Notes under the pieces: generated by a model
The model's input: the letters and a program-made list of their open reading frames with translations, nothing else
Told to the model about the DNA's origin: nothing
Databases searched by the model: none
Program-made: the position numbers and the translations under genes
Source: Candidatus Omnitrophota bacterium
GTDB taxonomy: Bacteria; Omnitrophota; Omnitrophia; Omnitrophales; Aquincolibacteriaceae
NCBI GenBank assembly: GCA_020632475.1
Contig: JACKFM010000006.1
Coordinates: 1 to 64,000 of the forward strand
Reading direction: 5' to 3'
Length of the DNA stretch: 64,000 nt
Shown: piece by piece, positions 1 to 7,000 of the stretch
Layout of the letters: every line of letters begins with the position of its first letter
Numbering within the stretch: position 1 is the stretch's first letter

Positions 1-646
1 TGATTACTTTTTCAAGCAGTTCCGGCAAATCGCTTAACACTCCGAGAACCGGATAGCCGGCAATGGTCGCTCCGACCAGGTCCGGATCATTATCAATCAG
101 ACCTTTAATTTGAAATCCCCACTCCGAGTGTTTTTCAATTCGCTGAATAAATGTCTGAGCTCGTTTTCCCGTACCGACTACGAGCATGTATCGTGTATTA
201 AAGCCCCTTTTGCGAATAATCTGCAGAGTCTTAAGCAGGGTTAAGCGATCCAATGCCAGGGCCGCCCAGGTGACCATAAAGCTCAGAACAATCAAGCTGC
301 GGCTGACAAAATGAAGTTTAAAAATAAAGGCCATACTTCCAAAGATCAGCCAGGCGAGAATACCGGCCAGAAAAATTTCATGGAGAAGCTTGCCAAGCTT
401 TTTACCGCGGATCTGCTGGTATGACCCGGCGAAATGCAGCGCTCCGGCCCAGGGAATAACAATCAACGGAACAAGGCCGATATAGGATTCAAAGGGATAG
501 GTTTTATAGACGGTGACAATGTGGAGACCGAAAAACTCGTAGTAACTATTTCGGATCAGATAGCTAAATGAAAACGCGGCAATAATGACCGTCAGGTCGA
601 CGAACATCATGGTTTGCCTTAGCGCAGTGTCATGTTCTCTGAACAT
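1..646 (-). CDS. Polyprenyl glycosylphosphotransferase, N-terminal part (cut by window edge)
   Basis: An open frame of 215 codons runs off the left edge with no stop. It starts at ATG 646-644; the in-frame stop at 661-659 rules out an earlier start. Four hydrophobic segments (about residues 12-31, 53-72, 90-110, 115-135) are followed by a nucleotide-binding-like strand, VVGTGKRA (156-163). This is the N-terminal layout of exopolysaccharide glycosylphosphotransferases (CoA_binding_3 region ahead of the bacterial sugar transferase domain), which load the first sugar-1-phosphate onto undecaprenyl phosphate at the inner membrane. The catalytic C-terminal domain lies outside the window, so the call rests on the N-terminal half. 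It is 122 nt downstream of the peptidase gene on the same strand and may share its c-di-GMP-controlled transcript. The RBS region lies in the 12-nt palindrome AAAGGGCCCTTT (649-660). Confidence 0.75.
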   Translation of the reverse strand, partial: MFREHDTALRQTMMFVDLTVIIAAFSFSYLIRNSYYEFFGLHIVTVYKTYPFESYIGLVPLIVIPWAGALHFAGSYQQIRGKKLGKLLHEIFLAGILAWLIFGSMAFIFKLHFVSRSLIVLSFMVTWAALALDRLTLLKTLQIIRKRGFNTRYMLVVGTGKRAQTFIQRIEKHSEWGFQIKGLIDNDPDLVGATIAGYPVLGVLSDLPELLEKVI

Positions 647-768
647 TAAAAGGGCCCTTTATCGTACTTAGATAAAAAATGAATTTAGCTGATACTTCCT
701 ATTATCGTCCCGGCGGGCTAAAGAATAAAGTGAGAAAGGGAAAGAGGTTTTGGATGCCTTTTAAGGGA

Positions 769-1332
769 TTAAACCGCTGCCGCCATGGATTGATAGTTGT
801 TTACGCGCCGTTCGATCATTTTTAATACTTGGCCCCGGTGCGTTTTGTGTGAAGCTGTAACAATAGCTCCTTTTTTCCAGAATGGATATAACTTGGAAAA
901 CAATTCATCCAGGCTTTGGGCATTGTAGCGTTTGACATCGGTGCCGTCGATGACGTGATAGACCCCGTTTTCTTTAAATACCGCAACGGTATGTGCGTAA
1001 CGGTCTCCATAGACATTGATCAGAAAAGAAGAAAATCCGTTCTTTTTAAGCATTTCGGCGGCAAACATTGCAAAATCTTCACAGTCGCCGCGTTTTGTTT
1101 CAAGCATCTGATCCGGAGACTGCCAGTACTCTTCCTGTCCGAACTGACGCTGATCGGATTCAACCGTGAAATTTTTCCACATATAACGGGCAATTTGATC
1201 GGGAGTTTTTAATTCGTCGGCCAGTTGATGAAAATAACCCGGTGTAATCGTCTGGGCATTGGCCGATTGAAAGGGGAAGATCGTGCTAATCAGAAAAACA
1301 AACAGAAAAAAAATTGTGTGGTACTTTTTCAT
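769..1332 (-). CDS. Secreted transglutaminase-like cysteine peptidase
   Basis: This is a 187-residue exported protein. ATG 1332 was preferred to the longer frame because it begins a clean signal peptide (MKKYHTIFF, a hydrophobic core, then SANAQ) and has a GGGAG ribosome-binding site 10 nt upstream. The mature part carries the papain/transglutaminase-like triad: C84 in GDCEDF, H114 in RYAHTV, and D129 or D132 in VIDGTD. The spacing fits small bacterial transglutaminase-like peptidases. Well-known relatives such as LapG cleave surface adhesins under c-di-GMP control, but this protein is not clearly LapG and its substrate is unknown. Expression appears to be controlled by two c-di-GMP-I riboswitches and an RBS hairpin in its leader. 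A role in processing a surface protein or matrix component is inferred. Confidence 0.8.
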   Translation of the reverse strand: MKKYHTIFFLFVFLISTIFPFQSANAQTITPGYFHQLADELKTPDQIARYMWKNFTVESDQRQFGQEEYWQSPDQMLETKRGDCEDFAMFAAEMLKKNGFSSFLINVYGDRYAHTVAVFKENGVYHVIDGTDVKRYNAQSLDELFSKLYPFWKKGAIVTASHKTHRGQVLKMIERRVNNYQSMAAAV

Positions 1333-1369
1333 GTCGAATTTACTCCCGTAAAAGGAGGATTTATTCGAC
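1333..1369 (-). promoter_or_regulatory. RBS-sequestering hairpin before the peptidase gene
   Basis: On the minus strand a perfect 7-bp outer stem (GTCGAAT with ATTCGAC, forward 1363-1369 and 1333-1339) ends directly before the ATG. An inner CTCC pairs with the GGGAG ribosome-binding site. Folding would hide the RBS, so this is the likely expression platform, acting on translation, for the riboswitches upstream. There is no U-run that would make it an intrinsic terminator. Confidence 0.7.
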
Positions 1370-1387
1370 CAAATCAAGAATGTGTGG

Positions 1388-1484
1388 TGTTGGCAACCTG
1401 GCCATCCTGTCTCTGATCAATTCAATCAGCTTCAGGACCCATCGGCTTTGCGTCCCCGAATTACTCCGGGTTTGCCTTTTTCAT
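1388..1484 (-). ncRNA. c-di-GMP-I (GEMM-I) riboswitch, gene-proximal copy
   Basis: Read on the minus strand, this stretch has the GEMM-I landmarks in order: AAGGCAAACC, a GC hairpin (CCCGGAGUAAUUCGGGG), the invariant GACGCAAAGCC, a variable second hairpin, and GGAUGGCCAGGUUGCC. These match the P1/P2/P3 core of known c-di-GMP-I aptamers such as Vc2. It lies 56 nt upstream of the peptidase start codon, next to the RBS-masking hairpin. Confidence 0.9.
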
Positions 1485-1519
1485 TTCCGCAAATTCTCGG
1501 TGAAAAAGAACCACTTCTT

Positions 1520-1608
1520 GGATTTGGCGGCCCAGCCATCCGTTTCGCTTATGGCGAACTTGGATCTGTGGCTTTGCGTCTCCGGATTACTCCGGATTTG
1601 CTCTTTTC
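1520..1608 (-). ncRNA. c-di-GMP-I (GEMM-I) riboswitch, distal copy
   Basis: This is a second aptamer on the same strand, upstream of the first. It reads AGAGCAAAUCC, a UCCGG/CCGGA hairpin, GACGCAAAGCC, an AUCC-UUCGC...GCGAA-GGAU hairpin, and GGAUGGCUGGGCCGCC. The core motifs match the proximal copy but the variable stem differs, so the pair is diverged and not a fresh duplication. Tandem arrangements of this class are thought to sharpen or combine the response. Edges are approximate. Confidence 0.88.
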
Positions 1609-1653
1609 AGAATCCTCTAATTTTTAAAGATCTGGTATAGCATCTATAATATA

Positions 1654-1681
1654 AAGATAGCACCCTTTCATAAGATGTCAA
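1654..1681 (-). promoter_or_regulatory. Sigma70-like promoter for the riboswitch-peptidase transcript
   Basis: On the minus strand, -35 TTGACA (1681-1676) and -10 TATCTT (1659-1654) are separated by 16 bp. Transcription would start near 1647, about 40 nt before the distal riboswitch, placing both aptamers in the leader. Confidence 0.6.
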
Positions 1682-1816
1682 ATATACTAACAAAATATAT
1701 CACAACTAACTTTAAATAAACAAGTTATGACATTATTTAAGGTGCTTTTTTGATGGTTTTGATGGGGGATGGGTGGAGAGCCCCTGAGTATTGGTTCCAT
1801 TGTATCCGATAAAGTA

Positions 1817-1847
1817 TCATAACTTATTATTATAATTAGAGTTATGA
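1817..1847. repeat. Short inverted repeat in the AT-rich spacer before ribBA
   Basis: TCATAACT (1817-1824) and AGTTATGA (1840-1847) form a perfect 8-bp inverted repeat with a 15-nt AT-rich loop. It lies upstream of the ribBA promoter and could be an operator or a small stem. The surrounding spacer (about 1682-1917) holds no gene I can support. Confidence 0.4.
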
Positions 1848-1917
1848 CTTTTAAATTATTGACTCTAAATCTCATGGAATAGGCTGGAGATGATCTTAGA
1901 GTGTCTGGCACTCCGGA

Positions 1918-1946
1918 TTGACAAAGGGAAACCCAACTGCTACCAT
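1918..1946 (+). promoter_or_regulatory. Sigma70-like promoter of the riboflavin operon
   Basis: TTGACA (1918-1923) and TACCAT (1941-1946) are 17 bp apart. The implied leader before the ribBA ATG at 1980 is only about 27 nt, too short for an FMN riboswitch, and no conserved RFN-element sequence is visible. Confidence 0.55.
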
Positions 1947-1979
1947 ATCGCAACTATAAGCTAGAAAAGGACTAAGAGC

Positions 1980-3182
1980 ATGCCTACAGCTTCAATTAAA
2001 GAAATTATTGAAGACATTCGTCAGGGACATATGGTCATCATGACGGATGATGAAAACCGTGAAAATGAGGGGGATCTCATTTTTGCGGCTACACAGGTCA
2101 CTCCCGAAAAAGTCAATTTTATGATGACTCACGGGCGAGGTTTGATTTGTGTTCCTCTGCCTGAAGAGAGACTCGAGGAATTAAATCTTAAGGAAATGAC
2201 TTTTCCGGTCAAAGATCACATGAAAACGGCCTTTACCGTTTCTGTGGATGCACGGCTTGGAGTCAGCACAGGGATTTCAGCCCATGACCGGGCTCGTACG
2301 ATTGAAGTTCTTGCGGATTCAAACTGTCAGAGCGGAGATCTTGTGACTCCGGGGCATATTTTCCCTCTCAAGGCTAAAAAGGGAGGCGTGCTTGTGCGGG
2401 CAGGCCATACCGAGGCCGCTTGTGATTTAGCCCGTTTGGCCGGAATGCAGCCATACGGTGTAATTTGTGAAATTATTAATGATGACGGATCCATGGCGAG
2501 ATTACCGGATCTTAAAGTTTTTGCCGAAAAGCACGGCCTTAAAATGGGAACGATCCGTGATCTAATCGAATACCGGCGCCAATTTGACAGACTGATCGAG
2601 CGAATGAGTTCGGCTAGAATCCCCACAGTTTTCGGCGAGTGGGACATTCACATTTATCGTTCACTCGTGGACGGACGAGAACACGTGTTACTGGTAAAAG
2701 GAAAGCTTCCGGCGGACAATCAACCGGTTTTAGTGCGTGTGCATTCGGAGTGTTTTACCGGAGATATTTTGGGGTCATTGCGTTGTGATTGCCAGGATCA
2801 GTTGATTGCCTCGATGGAAAGAATCGAAAAAGAGGGGCAAGGCGTCATCCTCTATATGCGTCAGGAAGGCCGGGGGATCGGGCTTGCCAATAAAATTAAG
2901 GCGTATGCCCTGCAGGATAAAGGCATGGACACGGTTCAGGCTAATGAAGAACTCGGATTTAAACCTGATTTGCGCGAATATGGTACCGGCGCGCAGATTC
3001 TCAAAGATATCGGACTTTCAAAGCTGCGGTTGATGACCAATAATCCCCGTAAGATTGTCGGTTTGGACGGCTACGGTTTAGAAGTGGTTGAGCGCGTACC
3101 GCTTTCATTAACACCTCATCACTATAACGCAAAATACCTCAAGGCCAAGAAAGAAAAACTCGGCCACTATCTTCACCTTTAA
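1980..3182 (+). CDS. ribBA: Bifunctional DHBP synthase / GTP cyclohydrolase II
   Basis: This 400-residue fusion makes both precursors of riboflavin: 3,4-dihydroxy-2-butanone 4-phosphate from ribulose 5-phosphate, and the pyrimidine precursor from GTP. The N-terminal DHBP synthase domain (about 1-198) shows the acidic loop DDENRENEGD near residue 25. The C-terminal GTP cyclohydrolase II domain (about 205-400) has the zinc ligands C258, C269 and C271 in ECFTGDILGSLRCDC, followed by RQEGRGIGL. Length and domain order are standard for RibBA. It is the first gene of the operon; ribH follows after 3 nt. The RBS AAAGGA lies just upstream. Confidence 0.97.
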   Translation: MPTASIKEIIEDIRQGHMVIMTDDENRENEGDLIFAATQVTPEKVNFMMTHGRGLICVPLPEERLEELNLKEMTFPVKDHMKTAFTVSVDARLGVSTGISAHDRARTIEVLADSNCQSGDLVTPGHIFPLKAKKGGVLVRAGHTEAACDLARLAGMQPYGVICEIINDDGSMARLPDLKVFAEKHGLKMGTIRDLIEYRRQFDRLIERMSSARIPTVFGEWDIHIYRSLVDGREHVLLVKGKLPADNQPVLVRVHSECFTGDILGSLRCDCQDQLIASMERIEKEGQGVILYMRQEGRGIGLANKIKAYALQDKGMDTVQANEELGFKPDLREYGTGAQILKDIGLSKLRLMTNNPRKIVGLDGYGLEVVERVPLSLTPHHYNAKYLKAKKEKLGHYLHL

Positions 3183-3185
3183 ACT

Positions 3186-3680
3186 ATGGCTATCCATCGC
3201 GGAAGTTTCAGCGGCAAAAAAAAACGGTTTGGGATTGTGGTTGCCCGTTTTAACGAGTTTATTACCGGACGGCTTCTGCAGAGTGCTGTTGAAACCCTCC
3301 AGCAGAGCGGGGTTCGCAGCCGGGATGTTGAAGTGGTCTGGGTTCCCGGGGCTTTAGAGGTGCCTTATTTTTGCCGCAAGCTTTCAAAGGCTAAAAAATT
3401 TGATGCCATTATTGCATTGGCCTGTATTTTAAGAGGAGGCACTTTTCATTTTGAATGCGTCAGTGATGAGATAACCCGCGGTGTTTCTCAAGTTGCTCTG
3501 GAGTTTGGCATTCCGATTGCGACCGGGATTATTACGGCCGATACGCTTGAGCAAGCCATTGACCGGGCGGGATTAAAGGCCGGCAACAAAGGCGCTCAAG
3601 CTGCCCTGGCGGCTTTAGAAATTGCATCGCTGGATCAGGCTCTCTCGCCCAAAGCCGGAAGAAGAAAAACTCATGCGTAA
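3186..3680 (+). CDS. ribH: 6,7-dimethyl-8-ribityllumazine synthase
   Basis: This 164-residue lumazine synthase condenses the RibBA butanone phosphate with the RibD pyrimidine product. Family motifs are visible: IVVARFNEFIT near the N-terminus, the substrate loop VPGALEVPYF, and GGTFHFECVSDEITRGV, which carries the general-base histidine region. The C-terminal AGLKAGNKGAQAALAALE helix is also typical. It has a short basic tail (PKAGRRKTHA). The gene sits 3 nt after ribBA, and its end overlaps nusB by 8 nt, so the two are probably translationally coupled. Confidence 0.96.
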   Translation: MAIHRGSFSGKKKRFGIVVARFNEFITGRLLQSAVETLQQSGVRSRDVEVVWVPGALEVPYFCRKLSKAKKFDAIIALACILRGGTFHFECVSDEITRGVSQVALEFGIPIATGIITADTLEQAIDRAGLKAGNKGAQAALAALEIASLDQALSPKAGRRKTHA

Positions 3681-4095
3681 AAGAACCCAATCACGCGAAT
3701 ACGCTCTTCAGGTTTTATATCAAAAAGAAATGCGGCAGGATGCCGTAGAGGAAGTCCTGCTGTCGTTCTGGCAGGAGCATGCCAATACGCCGCCGGAGGT
3801 TAAGGAATTCACCGAACGGATTGTTCGAGGTACGGTTGAAAAACTTTCAGAGCTGGACGACATCATCGTCCGTTGCAGTGATAATTGGCAGCTGGATCGC
3901 ATGTCGGCCATTGACCGTAACATTCTGCGTTTTGGAGCGTATGAGCTGCTTTACCTTGAAGATATCCCCCCGAAGGTTTCAATTAATGAAGCGGTCAACA
4001 TCGCCAAAAAATATTCTCAGGAAGAAGCCGGAAAATTTGTCAACGGCGTTCTCGATAAAATCAATCATTCAGAAAAAAGTTCTAAGACCTTATAG
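3673..4095 (+). CDS. nusB: Transcription antitermination factor NusB
   Basis: A 140-residue all-helical NusB. With NusE/S10 it binds boxA RNA and supports rRNA antitermination. The start MRKRTQSREYALQVLYQKEM at 3673 is the family's N-terminal arginine-rich motif; a longer frame reaching back to 3622 would lie inside ribH and is rejected. The C-terminal DRNILRFGAYELLY and PPKVSINEAVNIAKKYS segments, with FVNGVLDKI at the end, are diagnostic. Location inside a riboflavin operon next to ribH is common in bacteria. The start overlaps the ribH stop. Confidence 0.96.
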   Translation: MRKRTQSREYALQVLYQKEMRQDAVEEVLLSFWQEHANTPPEVKEFTERIVRGTVEKLSELDDIIVRCSDNWQLDRMSAIDRNILRFGAYELLYLEDIPPKVSINEAVNIAKKYSQEEAGKFVNGVLDKINHSEKSSKTL

Positions 4096-4107
4096 GTTTT
4101 TAGCGGC

Positions 4108-5208
4108 ATGAGAAAGAATTCACATGAATACTGGATGCGCAAGGCGCTTGAGCTTGCCGGGCGCGTCCGTTTTTCTGTGAGCCCGAATCCGAAAGTCGGT
4201 GCCGTTGTCGTCAAAAGCGGTCGTCTTATCGCAAGCGGTTATCATCAACGCTGCGGAGGTCCTCACGCCGAGATCAATGCCATTAAAAAGGCGGGCCGCA
4301 AAGCACGGGGCGCGGTTTTATACGTGACTTTAGAGCCGTGTTCAAGCTGGGGGAAAACACCGCCGTGTGTCGGTGCTATTCAAGGCGCCGGTATTTCATC
4401 CGTGGTGATCGGTGCAATTGATCCCAATCCCAAACATTGCGGCCGTGCGGTAAAACTGCTGCAAAAAAGCGGAATCCGGGTGCTGACGAATGTTTTAGCT
4501 GACGAAGTCCGAAGACAAAATAAGGCCTTTTTTAAGCGAATGAAAACAGGGCGGCCGTATGTGACCCTAAAAATGGCCCAATCGGTGGATGGCAAAATTG
4601 CAACATCCGCCGGACAGTCCAAATGGATTACGGGCAGACAGGCCCGGGCTTTTGTGCAGCATTTGCGCGCCGGTCATGATGCAATCCTGATCGGGAAGAA
4701 TACGTTTTTAAAAGACAACCCGAGATTAACGGTTCGGGGGAAAACACAATTTCAAGACCCTCAGAAACCCTGGCGTATTGTGATTAACCCCAAATTGGAA
4801 TTTAACGGTTCATGCCGTATCCTCCAGGGAAAGCAGCAGACTTTTTTTGCGGTCCATGAAAAACAAATCGCAAGAATTAAATCAGTTGATATCGGCCGCT
4901 CAATCAATGTCATCCCGGTCCATGAAAAGAATCGAGAGCTTGACCTAAAAGCGCTTTTAAAAACCCTGGCAAGTTTGGGCGCCAATTCTGTCTTGGCCGA
5001 AGGCGGGGGGGAATTGGCCTGGTCGTTGTTGAAACACGGCTTGGTGGATAAGTTGTTTTGGATTACGGCACCTAAAATTATCGGGGGCCGGGCATCGAAA
5101 ACTTCCGTTGAGGGATCCGGTGTGCCGGCATTAAAACATTCGATCAAATTGAAAAATCTCAAATACTCACATCTTGGGAACGATTTTTTATTGGAGGCGG
5201 ATCTTTAA
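4108..5208 (+). CDS. ribD: Bifunctional riboflavin deaminase/reductase
   Basis: A 366-residue two-domain enzyme that deaminates and then reduces the pyrimidine intermediate. The deaminase domain (about 1-145) has the zinc site H53-A-E55 in GPHAEINAIKKAG plus C78 and C87 in TLEPCSSWGKTPPC. The usual histidine after C-S in EPCSHxGRTPPC is serine here (S80), an unusual substitution next to the metal site. The reductase domain (about 148-366) shows VTLKMAQSVDGKIAT, ILIGKNTFLKDNPRLTVR and the NADPH-loop AEGGGELAWSLL. It starts 12 nt after nusB and ends 2 nt before ribE. Confidence 0.95.
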   Translation: MRKNSHEYWMRKALELAGRVRFSVSPNPKVGAVVVKSGRLIASGYHQRCGGPHAEINAIKKAGRKARGAVLYVTLEPCSSWGKTPPCVGAIQGAGISSVVIGAIDPNPKHCGRAVKLLQKSGIRVLTNVLADEVRRQNKAFFKRMKTGRPYVTLKMAQSVDGKIATSAGQSKWITGRQARAFVQHLRAGHDAILIGKNTFLKDNPRLTVRGKTQFQDPQKPWRIVINPKLEFNGSCRILQGKQQTFFAVHEKQIARIKSVDIGRSINVIPVHEKNRELDLKALLKTLASLGANSVLAEGGGELAWSLLKHGLVDKLFWITAPKIIGGRASKTSVEGSGVPALKHSIKLKNLKYSHLGNDFLLEADL

Positions 5209-5210
5209 CG

Positions 5211-5855
5211 ATGTTTACGGGTATTATTCAAAACAAAGGGAAAGTTATTTTTCGGCGCAGCCAAGGTGCCACCGTGCGCTTTGCTTTCCGTTTTCAACGT
5301 AAGGAAAGAAAAATTAATCTTGGTGAAAGCATTGCCGTCAACGGGGTTTGTCTGACCGTCACCCGTAAACGCACCAACGGTTTTGAGGTTGATGCTGTTC
5401 CCGAAACTTTGCAGGCAACGACGTTAGGGGCACTTAAACCCGGAGATTGGGTTAATCTGGAGAGATCCTTGCGTTATGGCGATTTAATCGGCGGCCATTT
5501 TGTGACCGGCCATGTGGATGCACGTATTAGGATTACCGGTATTGCTAAAGAAGGGCAGTATCAAACCCTCTGGATGGAACTGCCCAAACGGTTATCAAAG
5601 ATGGTCGCAGCCAAAGGTTCGGTTGCTCTGGATGGCATTAGTCTGACGGTTCAGGCGTTAAGAGCTAACCGGTTTAAAATCGCCGTCATTCCGCACACAC
5701 TGACTGAGACAACACTCGGTTTAAAGCAAAAGGGTGATTTTCTTAATTTTGAAGTCGATATGGCCATGCGCTATTTATGCGGCCGCCGTAAACCCTATCG
5801 TCCGCCGGCGAGTGATAAAAAGCTGGTGGCTTTTTTAAAGAGCCAAGGCTTTTGA
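5211..5855 (+). CDS. ribE: Riboflavin synthase alpha subunit
   Basis: A 214-residue riboflavin synthase that dismutates two lumazine molecules to riboflavin. It begins with the diagnostic MFTGIIQ and contains two lumazine-binding repeats, each with GESIAVNGVCLTV- or GSVALDGISLTV-like signatures (about residues 38-50 and 136-148) and GHFVTGHVD. Length matches the family. It is the last gene of the riboflavin operon and is followed by about 350 nt without a gene. Confidence 0.95.
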   Translation: MFTGIIQNKGKVIFRRSQGATVRFAFRFQRKERKINLGESIAVNGVCLTVTRKRTNGFEVDAVPETLQATTLGALKPGDWVNLERSLRYGDLIGGHFVTGHVDARIRITGIAKEGQYQTLWMELPKRLSKMVAAKGSVALDGISLTVQALRANRFKIAVIPHTLTETTLGLKQKGDFLNFEVDMAMRYLCGRRKPYRPPASDKKLVAFLKSQGF

Positions 5856-5888
5856 CTTTGTTGAAATGCTTATGCTAGTAGTAACAAG

Positions 5889-6006
5889 GGTAAAGAAAAT
5901 GTTATTGTGAAACGCACCAATCATTTAGGAGCTTCCCCGCCTGCCGGCAGGCAGGTCCTGTACTTATAAACGGCGCTAATTGTTTCAACATAACACTTTC
6001 TTTACC
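5889..6006. repeat. Large imperfect inverted repeat after ribE
   Basis: Two 25-nt arms (5889-5913, beginning GGTAAAGAAA, and 5982-6006, ending TTTCTTTACC) match at 22 of 25 positions in inverted orientation, around a 68-nt loop. The loop contains the perfect 12-nt palindrome CCTGCCGGCAGG (5940-5951). There is no U-run after it, so it is not a classic terminator. A MITE-like remnant or a structured operon end are both possible. The rest of the 5856-6204 spacer holds no gene I can support. Confidence 0.6.
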
Positions 6007-6204
6007 GCCGTAAACATTCTAATCAGATTGGGAATTTTAACAGAACCAAAGCTTTTAGTTTGCTTTAGTAACGGTAAAACAAAAGTTGGCAACTGCGGTG
6101 AAGAGGGGTAAAATCAGCAACAGAACCCAGGCAGCTGCCAAAGAACGGGTTCGCAACGCTATACGGATTGATCCTATATCGATTCATAAAATTTTTGGAG
6201 CTTA

Positions 6205-6615
6205 TTGTTGGACAAAACGTTTCATCTTGAGGCGAATGCCCAGGAACTCAAACCTTTTCGTGCTGCGCTAAGGCAGCTTTTGGAGCATGCCGGGTTTGAT
6301 GAGAAAATGATTCAGGAAACGATTCTGGCTGTGGATGAATGCCTGACCAATGTTATCCGCCATGCCTACGGTTCAAAACCCGGAAAAATCGAAGTCCGGG
6401 TTCAGGATACCCCTCATGAGGTCAGGTTTTCGATTAAGGATTTTGGGCATAAGTTTGATCCTACACAATTGCCTGAACCAAAGCTTCCGCCTGAAAAACC
6501 GGGCGGGTTAGGTGTTTTTTTAACCCGGCAACTCATGGATCTTGTGGAATATGATCCCCATTTCCGGGAGGGGAATTTAATCCATCTTATTAAATACAAG
6601 ACGAATCAACGCTGA
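6205..6615 (+). CDS. RsbW-like anti-sigma/serine kinase (HATPase)
   Basis: A small GHKL-ATPase of about 136 residues, the kinase half of a partner-switching pair. The N box is visible in ETILAVDECLTNVIRHAYG, the G1 box in IKDFGHKFDP and the G2 box in GGLGVFLTRQLMD. Such proteins phosphorylate a STAS-domain antagonist on serine and may bind a sigma factor or another target. Two TTG codons (6205 and 6208) are possible starts; 6208 has the better distance (7 nt) to GGAG. No ATG fits. The STAS gene follows 22 nt later, and the Mla transporter after that. No sigma factor gene is nearby, so the target is unknown. Confidence 0.85.
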   Translation: MLDKTFHLEANAQELKPFRAALRQLLEHAGFDEKMIQETILAVDECLTNVIRHAYGSKPGKIEVRVQDTPHEVRFSIKDFGHKFDPTQLPEPKLPPEKPGGLGVFLTRQLMDLVEYDPHFREGNLIHLIKYKTNQR

Positions 6616-6637
6616 ATGAACAAGCGAGGTATTTCGA

Positions 6638-6976
6638 ATGAAGATTCAACAGAAACAAAAAGATGATATCCAGGTGTTTGAATTGGACGGAGAACTGGAC
6701 TTTCATACCTCTCCCGATCTAAGAGAAAAAATATCCGCTGAGGTTTCAAAGCAGAATCACAAAGTGGTCGTGAATCTGAAAAATGTCAGTTATATCGACA
6801 GTTCCGGTTTGGCCACCTTTGTCGAAGCCCTGCAAAAGGCCAAACGCGCAAGCGGTAAATTTATTCTGGCCGAGTTGGCGCCTGCGGTTAAAAGTGTTTT
6901 TGAGATTGCCAAACTGGATAAAGTCTTTTCGCTTGCCGGAACCGAAGAAGATGCCTGCCGGCTGGCCAAAGCTTAA
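6638..6976 (+). CDS. STAS-domain anti-sigma factor antagonist (RsbV/MlaB-like)
   Basis: A 112-residue STAS protein of the SpoIIAA/RsbV type. The phosphorylation loop YIDSSGLATF places serines at about 55-56, matching the phosphoacceptor region of the family. Its position between the kinase gene and mlaE gives two readings: the antagonist of the RsbW-like kinase, or MlaB, the STAS subunit that binds the MlaF ATPase in E. coli. A single protein could do both. It starts at ATG 6638, 22 nt after the kinase, and mlaE starts 24 nt after its end. Confidence 0.87.
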   Translation: MKIQQKQKDDIQVFELDGELDFHTSPDLREKISAEVSKQNHKVVVNLKNVSYIDSSGLATFVEALQKAKRASGKFILAELAPAVKSVFEIAKLDKVFSLAGTEEDACRLAKA

Positions 6977-7000
6977 AACCCAACGAAGGACATTGATTCG

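Noticed and set aside
916..1640. Forward-strand ORFs over the peptidase gene and its leader
   Set aside because: They are antisense to a well-supported gene and to both riboswitches, and lack ribosome-binding sites.
1682..1979. FMN riboswitch before ribBA
   Set aside because: No RFN-element core sequence is visible and the promoter at 1918-1946 leaves a leader of only about 27 nt.
6086..6271. Small ORF before the RsbW-like gene
   Set aside because: It overlaps the kinase gene in another frame, has no RBS and no recognisable features.
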